Part shown: positions 15,032 to 22,318 of the stretch, piece by piece | How positions within the stretch are numbered: the stretch's first letter is position 1 | Layout: every line of letters starts with the position of its first letter | Origin: a virus | Strand: one strand, 5' to 3' | IMG/VR virus record: IMGVR_UViG_3300048996_000069 | Span: 1 to 25,159 of that record | Length of the DNA: 25,159 nt | Position numbers and translations under genes: made by a program | The notes under the pieces: generated by a model | What the model saw: only the letters and a program-made list of their open reading frames with translations | What the model was told of the DNA's origin: nothing | The model's database searches: none

Positions 15032-16527
15032 TTCTTGGCTCCGCTCACGCCCTTGGGGCCACCGGCGACCGGAGTCGGCGGGACAGCCTTGGCCATCTTC
15101 TTGGCCGCGTCGGCCGCCTGCTCGGACTCCAGCTCGGCCAGCACGGCATCGATCGAGTCGCCGGACTTGGCCAGCTCGAGCGCGCGCTCCGACATCTGGT
15201 CGGTCCACCACGGGAGCTTCTCCCACAGCATCTCCAGCGGGATCTGCAGGCCGGTAGCGGCCAGCGCGAGCGCGTTCACGGTCTGCACCAGCGAGCGCGA
15301 CTCGGTGTCCATCCACTGGACCTCCATGTCGAAGGCCTTCGCCTCGTCCATGTTGCCGTCCGCCCAGGCAGTCAGGCGCAGAAGCTTCTCATGCGACTCG
15401 CCGCAGATCGTACGGAAGTCGGCCGCCTTGCGCAGTAGCCCAGCCTCGGCGGCCGCCAGCGCCTCGGCCTGCAGGTTCGACGAGACGCCGAGCAGGTGGT
15501 GCGGCGGGGTCTGCGTGATCGCCGACAGGGCGCGCAGGTCCTGCGAGTCGGCATCCAGGAAGCCCTGGATCTCGGTCGCGTCCAGCGTGCCGAACTTGGT
15601 GTCCTTGTCCTCGGCGATCAGGAGGTCTTCGATCCGCAGCCGCATCTTCTCGGCCTGGGCCTCGCTGGCCCGTGTCGGCTTGGCCATGCCGGCGATGTAC
15701 CTGATCTTCCAGGCACCGAAGCGCTGGGTGATCAGGCGGTCGAAGGTGCCCTGGTCGACCCGGCGGAGCATCGGGATGATCGGCTCCACGGCGCCCGTCG
15801 CCCGGCCGTTGAGGTCGAGGTTGTTGGCGTAGCGGACCACCGGCGGAACCGGGAAGGGGTGGGTCTCGTGGGAGATGTAGGTCCAGTCGGCCAGCTCGCG
15901 GCCGTCGTTCTCGCAGGAGATGTCGTGGACGGCGGTCTCGTCGTAGAACTTGCAGCGCCATCCCTTCCGGACGCCGAGCACGTTGGTGATCGGCTCGGCC
16001 CAGATGGCGAACATCGGCCACTGGTCCTGGGCGTCCTGGTAGAACGCTGACATCTTCTCGGCCGAATGCGCCTGCATCCGCGCCATCTTCTCCTTGGTGA
16101 AGGGGTCCTCGGACGGCATGACCGTGGCGAAGGCGACACCGTGAGCGATGACGGAGCGGTGGAGGGCAATCTGCCACGCGTCCCACTCGTTGCGCTGCCA
16201 GGTGTCCCACACCTTCAGGTTGTCCTTGGCGCCCTTGCGCCGCACGCCGGAGACGTAGACCATCTGGGCGACGGACGTAACGACCAGGCCGGCCCAGGGG
16301 GTCGTCGACCGGCTGGCCAGGTCCTCGTACTCGTCGGTGACCGAGTCGGGCTTGTAGGTGCCCGGCGACCACGACAGCTTGATGTCGTCGACGCCGTGGT
16401 TCTCCTCGAGCTCGTTCTGCTCGCCGCGTGTCCAAGCGTCCAGGATGATGGTCCGGGTGCGCTGAGTCAGGAATGCCGGGAAGTTGATGTGGGCTTGTGC
16501 CAGCACCGTACCCTGCTTGGTTACCAC
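15028..16527 (-). CDS. Portal protein
   Basis: This 499-residue protein starts GTG at 16527 with GGAGG seven bases upstream. Recognisable portal features are: an N-terminal helical part (RTRTIILDAWTRGEQNELEE); WAGLVVTSVAQMVYVSGVRR (~78-97); a central wing with strands (RCKFYDETAVHDISCENDGR); HPFPVPPVVRYANNLDLNGR near 220-240; the stem and channel helices with FDRLITQRFGAWKIRYIAGM; and the clip/crown part TQTPPHHLLGVSSNLQAEAL (~341-360). The last motif (TPPH.LLG) is typical of SPP1 gp6-like portals. The C-terminal tail is Ala/Lys-rich. It forms the dodecameric DNA channel at one capsid vertex and works with the large terminase encoded just upstream. Confidence 0.93.
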   Translation of the reverse strand: MVTKQGTVLAQAHINFPAFLTQRTRTIILDAWTRGEQNELEENHGVDDIKLSWSPGTYKPDSVTDEYEDLASRSTTPWAGLVVTSVAQMVYVSGVRRKGAKDNLKVWDTWQRNEWDAWQIALHRSVIAHGVAFATVMPSEDPFTKEKMARMQAHSAEKMSAFYQDAQDQWPMFAIWAEPITNVLGVRKGWRCKFYDETAVHDISCENDGRELADWTYISHETHPFPVPPVVRYANNLDLNGRATGAVEPIIPMLRRVDQGTFDRLITQRFGAWKIRYIAGMAKPTRASEAQAEKMRLRIEDLLIAEDKDTKFGTLDATEIQGFLDADSQDLRALSAITQTPPHHLLGVSSNLQAEALAAAEAGLLRKAADFRTICGESHEKLLRLTAWADGNMDEAKAFDMEVQWMDTESRSLVQTVNALALAATGLQIPLEMLWEKLPWWTDQMSERALELAKSGDSIDAVLAELESEQAADAAKKMAKAVPPTPVAGGPKGVSGAKK

Positions 16528-16552
16528 ATCGTCCTCCAGGTTGGATTGATAG

Positions 16553-18469
16553 TCACCAGACTACCCCGGTGCGCTCGGGTTCTGCCTCTACGGTGTTCAG
16601 GTAGACCCGGCGGAGCAGGCGTCCGCCGACCAGGCAGACAGCCAGGTCGATCTTGTGCTTGCTCTCGCGGTTGTCCTTCATCAGCGACACACCCCACTTA
16701 CTCGAGGGGTTCGCGCGCGCATTCTCGAGGTGCTTCAGCAGGGCCGGGTGGCCGTCGATCTTGAACAGCGGGTCGAACTCCTCGAGCCTGTCCAGCTGCT
16801 CGAAGTCCTCGACCGTGGTCTCGGCCATGCCGACGAAGGCCTTCTGGTTGGTCGGGCTGGTCATGTCGAACATGACGGCGTGCGCGCCCAGGCCGCCCTT
16901 GACCGGCCAGGTCTTGGGGTCCAGCTTGTCCTTGTAGCGCTTCATCCAGTCGTCGATCATGTCATCCCAGTAGCGGGTGCCGTCCTCTTCGTCGGTCGCG
17001 TGGGACGGGTCAGCCCAGAAACCGACGATCTTGAACCGCTCGAACGCCTCGCGGACGCGCTGGTCGACGGCGCCGCGCGGGGCCAGCCAGGTCTTGGCTC
17101 GCTCCTTCTGTGCGGGCGGCGACCAGATGCCGATGGTGAAGCAGTAGCCGTCGGAGATCCGGACGCCGATGATGCCGGTCGCGTCGTCGGACTTCGAGCC
17201 GTCGAAGAAGATGACGATCGGCTCTTCGGGCATGACGATCGACCAGCCGACCCGCAGGTCGTCCGCGCCGGGCAGGCGCCGGGCGTCGGCGATCAGCTTC
17301 TCGATCGAGGCTTCGAGCGCGGCCGGGTCGACCCAGGCGTTCTCGGCCGCCAGGATCTGGTTGAAGTAGAACCGTCGCGACAGGCTCGGCTTGGAGTCCG
17401 AGTCCATGATGTCGTCGAGGATCGTCTCGATGTCCAGCCAGGTCGAGTCGCCCCGGACGGCGGTGATGATGGCCGTCAGGTAGGCCTTGACCTGGTCGTC
17501 GGTCGGGTCTTTGTCCTCGGCGTTCAGCTTCTTCGGCCGGATGCGGGCGTCGGGCGGCGCCTCCAGGGTGTCGTACAGGACCTTGGAGTCGTAGGCCAGG
17601 CCGGCCAGCTGCTCCTCGTAGGACTTCCGGCGGCGCTTGGCCACGGAGTCTTCGGAGGGGTCGTAGGCGTTGGTGATCGCGAGACGCCGCGCCATGCCGC
17701 CCTTGGACTTGGTCGCGTTCCGCTTGATCGCCTCGGCCATCTCGTGGCCGTCGTTGTTCGCGAGCCAGTGGTGGGTCTCGTTCATGATGACGAACGACGG
17801 GCGGTTGCCCTCCAGGCTGGCTGGCGAGCTGGTCACACACTCGATCTGGCGGGCTCCGTTGTAGGCGTAGCTGACGACCTTGCCTGGATCCCAGCCGTAC
17901 TTCTTGTGGAGCTCCGGACGCAGCATCGAGTTGAAGAGCAGCGAGGTGTTCTTCGTCTGCTTTTCCGACACGGCCGCGACCTGTACCCAGGCGACCGGGT
18001 TGTCGCGAGCGACCGGGTCGTCGACGACCAGGCCGAGCTCGGGCATGTCCTTGACAGCCCAGCCACGGAAGCGGCACGGGCCGATCAGCTCGACCAGGGC
18101 GATGACGGCCAGGAGCGGGTCCTTGCCGTGACCCTTGATCCGCTGGAAGACGCCTTCGCGGTACAGGAAGCGGCCGCGCTCGTCGATGGCGTACCACCAC
18201 AGGATGAAGCGCGACTGCTCCCAGGTCGGCTTGAACGGCAGCCGCTGGCCCGACATCTCGTCGACCTCGTCGCCCAGGATCGAGTCCTCGACCCACTGCA
18301 GGATCTGCCATCCGAGGGTGAGCTCGGGCAGGATCCAGCGGTCGAACTCCTTCTCGCCGTTCCAGTCCGGGTTGGGCGTCCAGACCGGACCCATCGAGAA
18401 CGGCGTGACCTCCCACCGCTGCTCGGGCTCCAGCCAGACAACCCCCGGCGCTTTGGCCAGGGTGTTCAT
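16553..18469 (-). CDS. Terminase large subunit
   Basis: This 638-residue packaging motor starts ATG at 18469, overlapping the stop of the 86-aa gene. The ATPase domain (~80-400) has a deviant Walker A, RIKGHGKDP at 110-118 (K116), and Walker B FVIMNE at 226-231 with catalytic E231 followed by THHW. The nuclease domain has FFDGSKSDD with D423, GFWADPSH with D487, and KHKIDLAV with D608, fitting an RNase H-like fold that cuts concatemers. Residues 167-200 (AAVSEKQTKNTSLLFNSMLR) are typical of this actinophage family. The upstream small subunit is separated by one small gene. Length is on the high side for the family. ATP hydrolysis and nuclease roles follow from the family, not from a test. Confidence 0.93.
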   Translation of the reverse strand: MNTLAKAPGVVWLEPEQRWEVTPFSMGPVWTPNPDWNGEKEFDRWILPELTLGWQILQWVEDSILGDEVDEMSGQRLPFKPTWEQSRFILWWYAIDERGRFLYREGVFQRIKGHGKDPLLAVIALVELIGPCRFRGWAVKDMPELGLVVDDPVARDNPVAWVQVAAVSEKQTKNTSLLFNSMLRPELHKKYGWDPGKVVSYAYNGARQIECVTSSPASLEGNRPSFVIMNETHHWLANNDGHEMAEAIKRNATKSKGGMARRLAITNAYDPSEDSVAKRRRKSYEEQLAGLAYDSKVLYDTLEAPPDARIRPKKLNAEDKDPTDDQVKAYLTAIITAVRGDSTWLDIETILDDIMDSDSKPSLSRRFYFNQILAAENAWVDPAALEASIEKLIADARRLPGADDLRVGWSIVMPEEPIVIFFDGSKSDDATGIIGVRISDGYCFTIGIWSPPAQKERAKTWLAPRGAVDQRVREAFERFKIVGFWADPSHATDEEDGTRYWDDMIDDWMKRYKDKLDPKTWPVKGGLGAHAVMFDMTSPTNQKAFVGMAETTVEDFEQLDRLEEFDPLFKIDGHPALLKHLENARANPSSKWGVSLMKDNRESKHKIDLAVCLVGGRLLRRVYLNTVEAEPERTGVVW

Positions 18470-18726
18470 CGGCGTCGGCGACCCTTCTTGGCCCAGGGCT
18501 CCAGGAGCTCAGCCGCCTTCTCCAGGGCGGTCCGCATTTCGTCGTAGTCCTCGTCGAGCATGCGAACCCACTCGTGCTTGCCGTCCGGATTGGGGAAGTG
18601 GAGCCAGGTGCCGTCGTGCTTGGAGTTGCCGAGCTCCAGTTCGTCTAGGGCAGTCAGGGCGCGGCTGTGAACCGTCCGGACCGAGGTCAGGGCGGTGGTC
18701 TCCTTCTCCTTGCTGCGGTCGCTCAT
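18466..18726 (-). CDS. Unknown 86-aa protein between the terminase subunits
   Basis: The protein starts ATG at 18726 (MSDRSKEKETTALTSVRTVH), overlapping the small-terminase stop, and its stop overlaps the large-terminase start; both joins are ATGA. It has two predicted helices (SRALTALDELELGNSK, DYDEMRTALEKAAELLEPWA) flanking a short W-rich loop (DGTWLHFPNPDGKHEWVRML), and a very basic end (KKGRRRR). I do not recognise a family. Strict translational coupling to both terminase genes suggests a role in packaging, for example as an adaptor between subunits or a DNA-binding helper, but this is inference. Confidence 0.75.
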   Translation of the reverse strand: MSDRSKEKETTALTSVRTVHSRALTALDELELGNSKHDGTWLHFPNPDGKHEWVRMLDEDYDEMRTALEKAAELLEPWAKKGRRRR

Positions 18727-19223
18727 CCCGTCGCTCGCCTCTGGCGCTGAGCCGCGACCTGATCGGCGGCGGCCACCTGCTCGCCGGCCTCGCCATGGGC
18801 GGCCCGGTTGATCTCGACGGCCAGCCGACGGCGGTCGCCTTCGAGCGCCAGCAGTCCGGTCATCAGCTTGAGTAGGGCGTTCAGCTTGGCGCCAGGCATC
18901 GGCATGTCGCGCTGGACGAAGATCGGGTCACCCGCGCCGTCGACGCCGACTTGGACGTGCTTCGGCTTCAGCTCGCGGCTGAGATCGTCGCAGCCCACGT
19001 ACAGCAGGGCCCAGTCGGTGGGCTCCAGCAGCACGCTGGCGGCGGACAGGGGGAAGCTGGCCCACAGCCGCTTGGCGACCGGGTGCCAGTTCTCATCCAT
19101 CTCGGGGATGACGACCTCGCCGGACGACAGCTCGGCCACGTTGACGGTGGTCGTCGGCAGCTCGCGCTCGTTGGTGCGGCGTCGTTCAGCATCCCGCTTG
19201 GGAGCGGGTCCACGGGTGCCCAT
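18723..19223 (-). CDS. Terminase small subunit (P27-like)
   Basis: This 166-residue protein starts ATG at 19223, two bases after the preceding stop. The N-terminus MGTRGPAPKRDAERRRTNER is the G-R-G-P-x-P-K-basic tail that I associate with small terminases of the P27 family. Helical segments follow (PVAKRLWASFPLSAASVLLE, PTDWALLYVGCDDLSRELKP), then GAKLNALLKLMTGLLALEGD and an Ala/Gln/Arg-rich C-terminus. It would recognise the packaging site and hand DNA to the large subunit. No recognisable cos or pac site is evident nearby. An unknown 86-aa gene separates it from the large subunit. Confidence 0.8.
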   Translation of the reverse strand: MGTRGPAPKRDAERRRTNERELPTTTVNVAELSSGEVVIPEMDENWHPVAKRLWASFPLSAASVLLEPTDWALLYVGCDDLSRELKPKHVQVGVDGAGDPIFVQRDMPMPGAKLNALLKLMTGLLALEGDRRRLAVEINRAAHGEAGEQVAAADQVAAQRQRRATG

Positions 19224-19225
19224 GG

Positions 19226-20155
19226 TCAGAAGTCCAGGTCAGGAGAACCCTGCGCGACACCGGGCACGTTCAGCTTCGGGGTGCGGGTCGGCTTGACCTC
19301 GACGTCGGCCGGGAACATCACAGACACCTCGCGCGTGATCATGCTCTGGTCTTGCAGGCGCTCGTCGTCTGGGTGCCGCTTGGCCAGTGCCTCGCGAGCC
19401 TTGCTCAGCTCTTCGGTCGGCAGGCCTTCGCGGTTCCAGGCGGCCAGCGCCTCGTCGTAGGCCTTCTGCTCGTTGGTCCGGCGACCCTTCTTCTTGGGCT
19501 TCGGGCCGGCCTCGGTCAGGCCGTCGTCGATCTTCTCCAGGCTCTCGGTGACTGCGGCTACTACCTCCTGGGCGCGCTCGGCCTGCTGCGGGCTGAGGGG
19601 TTCGGCGGCCGCCTCGGGCACGTCGATCTCGGCGCCCTGCTCGAGCGCCATCTTGTACAGATCGGCGGTCGACAGTTCGGGGACGGTCTGGAAGTCGAGG
19701 TCCATGTCCGCGCGGTCGGCGACCTGGTCCTGGCCAGGGTGGACGAGCGGAGATACGGTGATGGTTTCGCCGGTGTCGTTGGTGACCTCGGTCAGGCCGG
19801 GCGGCAGGTAGCCGCCGTTGGAGAACGGCTGCTGCTTGTCGACGTCGCCGAGGAGCCAGGTGGTGCTGGTGATCTGGGCGCGCTCGGGCGTCAGCGGCGG
19901 GTCGGGCATGACCCAGTCCGGAAGCTTGGTGATCTCGAGCCCCTTGACGGAGCGCATCAGTCGCTTGATCGACGCGTTGACCGCATGCTTGTCGCGGCGC
20001 TTGCCGTACGACGGGAGCTCGATGATGCGGTCGTAGAACCGACCGGCGATCGACTGGGAGTTCTGGGCGAACTTGATCTTGCGGAGCGACAGGCCCTCTT
20101 GGCGAGCCCACGCCTGCGCCTCTCGCCGGGTGTTGGCGAGAACGATGGTGTACAT
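19226..20155 (-). CDS. Unknown 309-aa pre-terminase protein with a tape-measure-like GGYLPPG motif
   Basis: It starts ATG at 20155 with a perfect AGGAGGTCAC site. Residues 1-72 (MYTIVLANTRREAQAWARQE, then ELPSYGKRRDKHAVNASIKR) have an alternating strand-helix pattern like a small Rossmann-type fold. Residues 114-129 are GGYLPPGLTEVTNDTG, closely matching GGYLPPGVTQVVNLTG in the tape measure protein of this window (12 of 16 identical). The rest is an acidic, helix-rich tail with a basic patch (PKPKKKGRRTNEQK, ~219-232) and a loop ending in TPKLNVPGVAQGSPDLDF. I do not recognise the family. Position just ahead of the small terminase suggests packaging or head assembly, but nothing proves it. 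Confidence 0.75.
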   Translation of the reverse strand: MYTIVLANTRREAQAWARQEGLSLRKIKFAQNSQSIAGRFYDRIIELPSYGKRRDKHAVNASIKRLMRSVKGLEITKLPDWVMPDPPLTPERAQITSTTWLLGDVDKQQPFSNGGYLPPGLTEVTNDTGETITVSPLVHPGQDQVADRADMDLDFQTVPELSTADLYKMALEQGAEIDVPEAAAEPLSPQQAERAQEVVAAVTESLEKIDDGLTEAGPKPKKKGRRTNEQKAYDEALAAWNREGLPTEELSKAREALAKRHPDDERLQDQSMITREVSVMFPADVEVKPTRTPKLNVPGVAQGSPDLDF

Positions 20156-20158
20156 GTG

Positions 20159-20206
20159 ACCTCCTGGGGCCGCTGGGGTGTCGCCTTCGACACCGTCGGC
20201 CCCAGG
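20159..20206 (-). promoter_or_regulatory. Strong hairpin whose 3' arm runs into the Shine-Dalgarno of the 309-aa gene
   Basis: The outer stem is a perfect 10-bp pair (20163-20172 with 20197-20206). The inner stem is a perfect 7-bp pair (20177-20183 with 20188-20194) closed by a CCTT loop. Read leftward, the 3' arm ends in CCCCAGG, and that last AGG is also the first part of the AGGAGGT site (20165-20159). Folding would thus partly hide the ribosome-binding site. There is no U-tract, so it is not a plain terminator. Confidence 0.65.
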
Positions 20207-20216
20207 ATAGCAGGAC

Positions 20217-20444
20217 TCAGGGGTGCGGGGGCATCCGTTCTCCCCACTCGCACTCCCGGATCAGAGTGTCGAGCCGGTCAGCTTCCTTCTCGGCTCGCCA
20301 GACCTTGTTGGTCCAGTCGGTGAGCTCCAGGTACTCACAGTTACTAGCCAGTCGCCGCTCGTACTGCGTCCGGTTGTACTTCACCACCTCGAGCTGCTTG
20401 GGCAGCTGAGCCCGCAGCATCCCGAGATTGACCAGTCGTGCCAT
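20217..20444 (-). CDS. Unknown 75-aa helical protein
   Basis: It starts ATG at 20444 (MARLVNLGMLRAQLPKQLEV), overlapping the helicase stop as TGATG, and has AGGAGGG at a good distance. It is predicted to be almost wholly helical and charged (VVKYNRTQYERRLASNCEYL, NKVWRAEKEADRLDTLIREC) with two Cys far apart and a short C-terminal ERMPPHP. I do not recognise a family. Translational coupling to the helicase suggests a partner of that enzyme, but the hairpin just after it divides it from the terminase genes. Its function is unknown. Confidence 0.7.
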   Translation of the reverse strand: MARLVNLGMLRAQLPKQLEVVKYNRTQYERRLASNCEYLELTDWTNKVWRAEKEADRLDTLIRECEWGERMPPHP

Positions 20445-22024
20445 CAGACCCTCCTGAATTCGGCGAGGTGCTTGGTCATGAGGCCGCCGTCGCCGATGAC
20501 CTTTCCTTCGGCCCGGCAGTCGCCGATCCAGACGTGGCCGGTGTCGGTCGTCGTCCGGATGAGCCGGCCAACCGCCTGGGTGACGCGAGTCAGCATCAGG
20601 TCGTTGTACCGCTGGTAGCTGCGCTGCATGAGCGCCTCGGTGACCGGGTCCTTGCCGGGGTAGGGCAGCTTCCAGATCGAGACGAAGCGCAGGGCGTCGC
20701 CCGGCACGTCGAACCCGGTCGCGAAGCTCTCCGAGCCGAACAGGACCGCGTTGCCGTCAGCCTTGAACAGGTCGGCCAGCGTCTGGTTGTCCAGGCCGTC
20801 GTTCTGCTTCAGGACCTTCATGCCCCACTCGGCCAGCTTCGGGGCTATGTGGTCGTGGACCCGATCCATGTCGGCAAAGCTGGAGAAGAGCAGCAGCGCG
20901 CCGCCCTTGTGCTTGATCACCTGCGCGAGGAGCTCGTCGGCCCGCTTGGTCAGGTTCGTCTTCTCCTTGGCGTACTGGTAGGCGCCGTTGATCGGGCTGA
21001 TCGACAGGGTCGCTTGCTGTGCGTAGTCGAACGGGTGTCCGACGTCGACGATGTGCGCATTCGGTACGCCGAGGCTGGCGGGCATCGACTTCGGGATGGT
21101 CGCGCTGACCAACCCGAACGGGCGGGCCTGGAGCAGCTCGGCCGACGAGGCGGACACGTCCAGCCAGCTCAGCTTGAGTGACTCGCCGTTCGACCAGATG
21201 ATGCAGTTGTTCGACGGTGCCTTGATGCGCGCGAGGATCCGGGCGCAGGCCTCGTACATCTCCTTGACCTTCTCCGGCACGCTGGTCTCACCCTGCGCGT
21301 CGACCGAATCCATGAAGGCCGTGATCAGGCCGGGCAGGCGCGGGTGCTTCTCCAGCTTCATGTCCGGCGTGCTCCGGATGAAGCGGTCGAGCTCCGCGCC
21401 GGCGGGCGACCAGCGGGCGAGCCGCTCGCCGTTCAGGCTCCGGTCGGCGAAGTCGCGCAGCTTCGGCTCGAGCTGGTGAGCCTCGTCGACCAGGAGCGGG
21501 CCGATCGGGTCGAAGAACTTCACGTCCTCGCCCAGCAAGCGGTCGTTGACGATCAGCATGTCGGTGTTGGTGATGACGATGTCGGCCTGCATCGCGAGTT
21601 CCTTCTGGTCGCGGTACTCACAGTTGTGCTGGCCGTTGGCCCAGGAGTCCGCCGTGCAGCCACCGTCGCTCCCAGGGCAGCCACCTTCCTCCGCCGAGCC
21701 GTCACCGCCCTTGTCGCAGGCGTACCAGCGCTTGCCGCGCAGCTCCTCGACCGACAGGTGGAAGCACTCAGCGGCCGCCGGGGCGTCGGATTTGAGGTAC
21801 TGGTCCATCAAGACGCGGGTGGGGGTGACGATCACGACCTGCCGACCGTACTTGGTGTGCAGGTGCGCGGCGGCGGCCAGTACGGCGATCGACTTGCCGA
21901 CACCGGTACCGGCCTGCGCGATGACGCCGGAGTGGTCGAGGGTGATCAGGTGTTCGTAGAGGGCCGTCTGCTGCGGCCGTTGCTCGTAGCCGATGTGGGC
22001 GAGTAGAGTCAGGAGTTCAGTCAT
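20444..22024 (-). CDS. DinG/XPD-like superfamily 2 helicase
   Basis: This 526-residue protein has: RPQQTALYEHL (Q-like region, 16-26); Walker A AQAGTGVGKS at 36-45 (K44); motif Ia VVIVTPTRVLMDQYL (~63-77); Walker B LLVDEAHQLE at 177-186 (DEAH 180-183); motif III VSATIP (306-311); GSESFATGFDVPG (430-442); and motif VI QAVGRLIR (483-490). Between motifs Ia and II are four cysteines (C103, C116, C123, C135), arranged like the iron-sulphur cluster ligands of DinG and XPD. It would unwind DNA 5' to 3' by family analogy. It is the first gene of the leftward module, unusual company for terminase genes. The start is ATG at 22024 with GGAG one base away, possibly leaderless. Confidence 0.9.
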   Translation of the reverse strand: MTELLTLLAHIGYEQRPQQTALYEHLITLDHSGVIAQAGTGVGKSIAVLAAAAHLHTKYGRQVVIVTPTRVLMDQYLKSDAPAAAECFHLSVEELRGKRWYACDKGGDGSAEEGGCPGSDGGCTADSWANGQHNCEYRDQKELAMQADIVITNTDMLIVNDRLLGEDVKFFDPIGPLLVDEAHQLEPKLRDFADRSLNGERLARWSPAGAELDRFIRSTPDMKLEKHPRLPGLITAFMDSVDAQGETSVPEKVKEMYEACARILARIKAPSNNCIIWSNGESLKLSWLDVSASSAELLQARPFGLVSATIPKSMPASLGVPNAHIVDVGHPFDYAQQATLSISPINGAYQYAKEKTNLTKRADELLAQVIKHKGGALLLFSSFADMDRVHDHIAPKLAEWGMKVLKQNDGLDNQTLADLFKADGNAVLFGSESFATGFDVPGDALRFVSIWKLPYPGKDPVTEALMQRSYQRYNDLMLTRVTQAVGRLIRTTTDTGHVWIGDCRAEGKVIGDGGLMTKHLAEFRRV

Positions 22025-22031
22025 GCTCCAA

Positions 22032-22060
22032 AAGATACTTCGCGGAAATCACTTTGTCAA
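22032..22060 (-). promoter_or_regulatory. Sigma70-like promoter for the leftward module (predicted leaderless)
   Basis: Read leftward, a perfect -35 TTGACA (22060-22055), 17 bases, then -10 TATCTT (22037-22032; 4 of 6 to consensus). Only seven bases separate the -10 from the ATG at 22024, so transcription would begin at or next to the start codon. This fits leaderless messages common in actinobacteria. Confidence 0.65.
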
Positions 22061-22083
22061 ACGAGTTGGCATCCGGATAAACA
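22054..22083 (+). promoter_or_regulatory. Candidate promoter for the rightward module
   Basis: TTGTCA at 22054-22059, an 18-base spacer, then TAAACA at 22078-22083. Transcription would start near 22090, about 13 bases before the ATG at 22103. Its -35 overlaps that of the leftward promoter in the palindrome TTTGTCAAA (22053-22061), so the two promoters probably compete or share an operator. Confidence 0.45.
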
Positions 22084-22102
22084 ACTGTGTATCGTCAGGC
22101 TC

Positions 22103-22318
22103 ATGACTACTCCGAAAATGATCGTCGACCTGAACGAGGTGCTCGGCCTGGCCGAGATCGCCGCTCACTTCGACCTGTCGTACTCGACCGCCCTATCCTG
22201 GACACGAAGCCGTGGCTTCCCGGCGCCCGTCAAGACCTTCAAGATGGGCCCCGCGTGGCTGCTCGCGGACATCATGGACTGGAAAAAGGTCGCCAACACC
22301 CGTAGGAGGGCACGTTGA
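22103..22318 (+). CDS. Small AlpA-like helix-turn-helix protein
   Basis: The protein has 71 residues. The core VLGLAEIAAHFDLSYSTALS at ~13-32, then WTRSRGFPAPVKTFKMGPAW and LLADIMDWKKV, matches the AlpA/excisionase-type winged HTH pattern: the G..EIA..F..S...A..W..R..FP.P motif, a wing, and a D-I-x-x-W ending. It likely binds DNA. It is followed by a TTGA overlap with the primase gene, so both form one operon. A role as regulator of the divergent promoters or as origin-binding helper is inference. The start is ATG at 22103, but ATG at 22118 (MIVDLNEVLG) is also possible; neither has a strong Shine-Dalgarno. Confidence 0.78.
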   Translation: MTTPKMIVDLNEVLGLAEIAAHFDLSYSTALSWTRSRGFPAPVKTFKMGPAWLLADIMDWKKVANTRRRAR

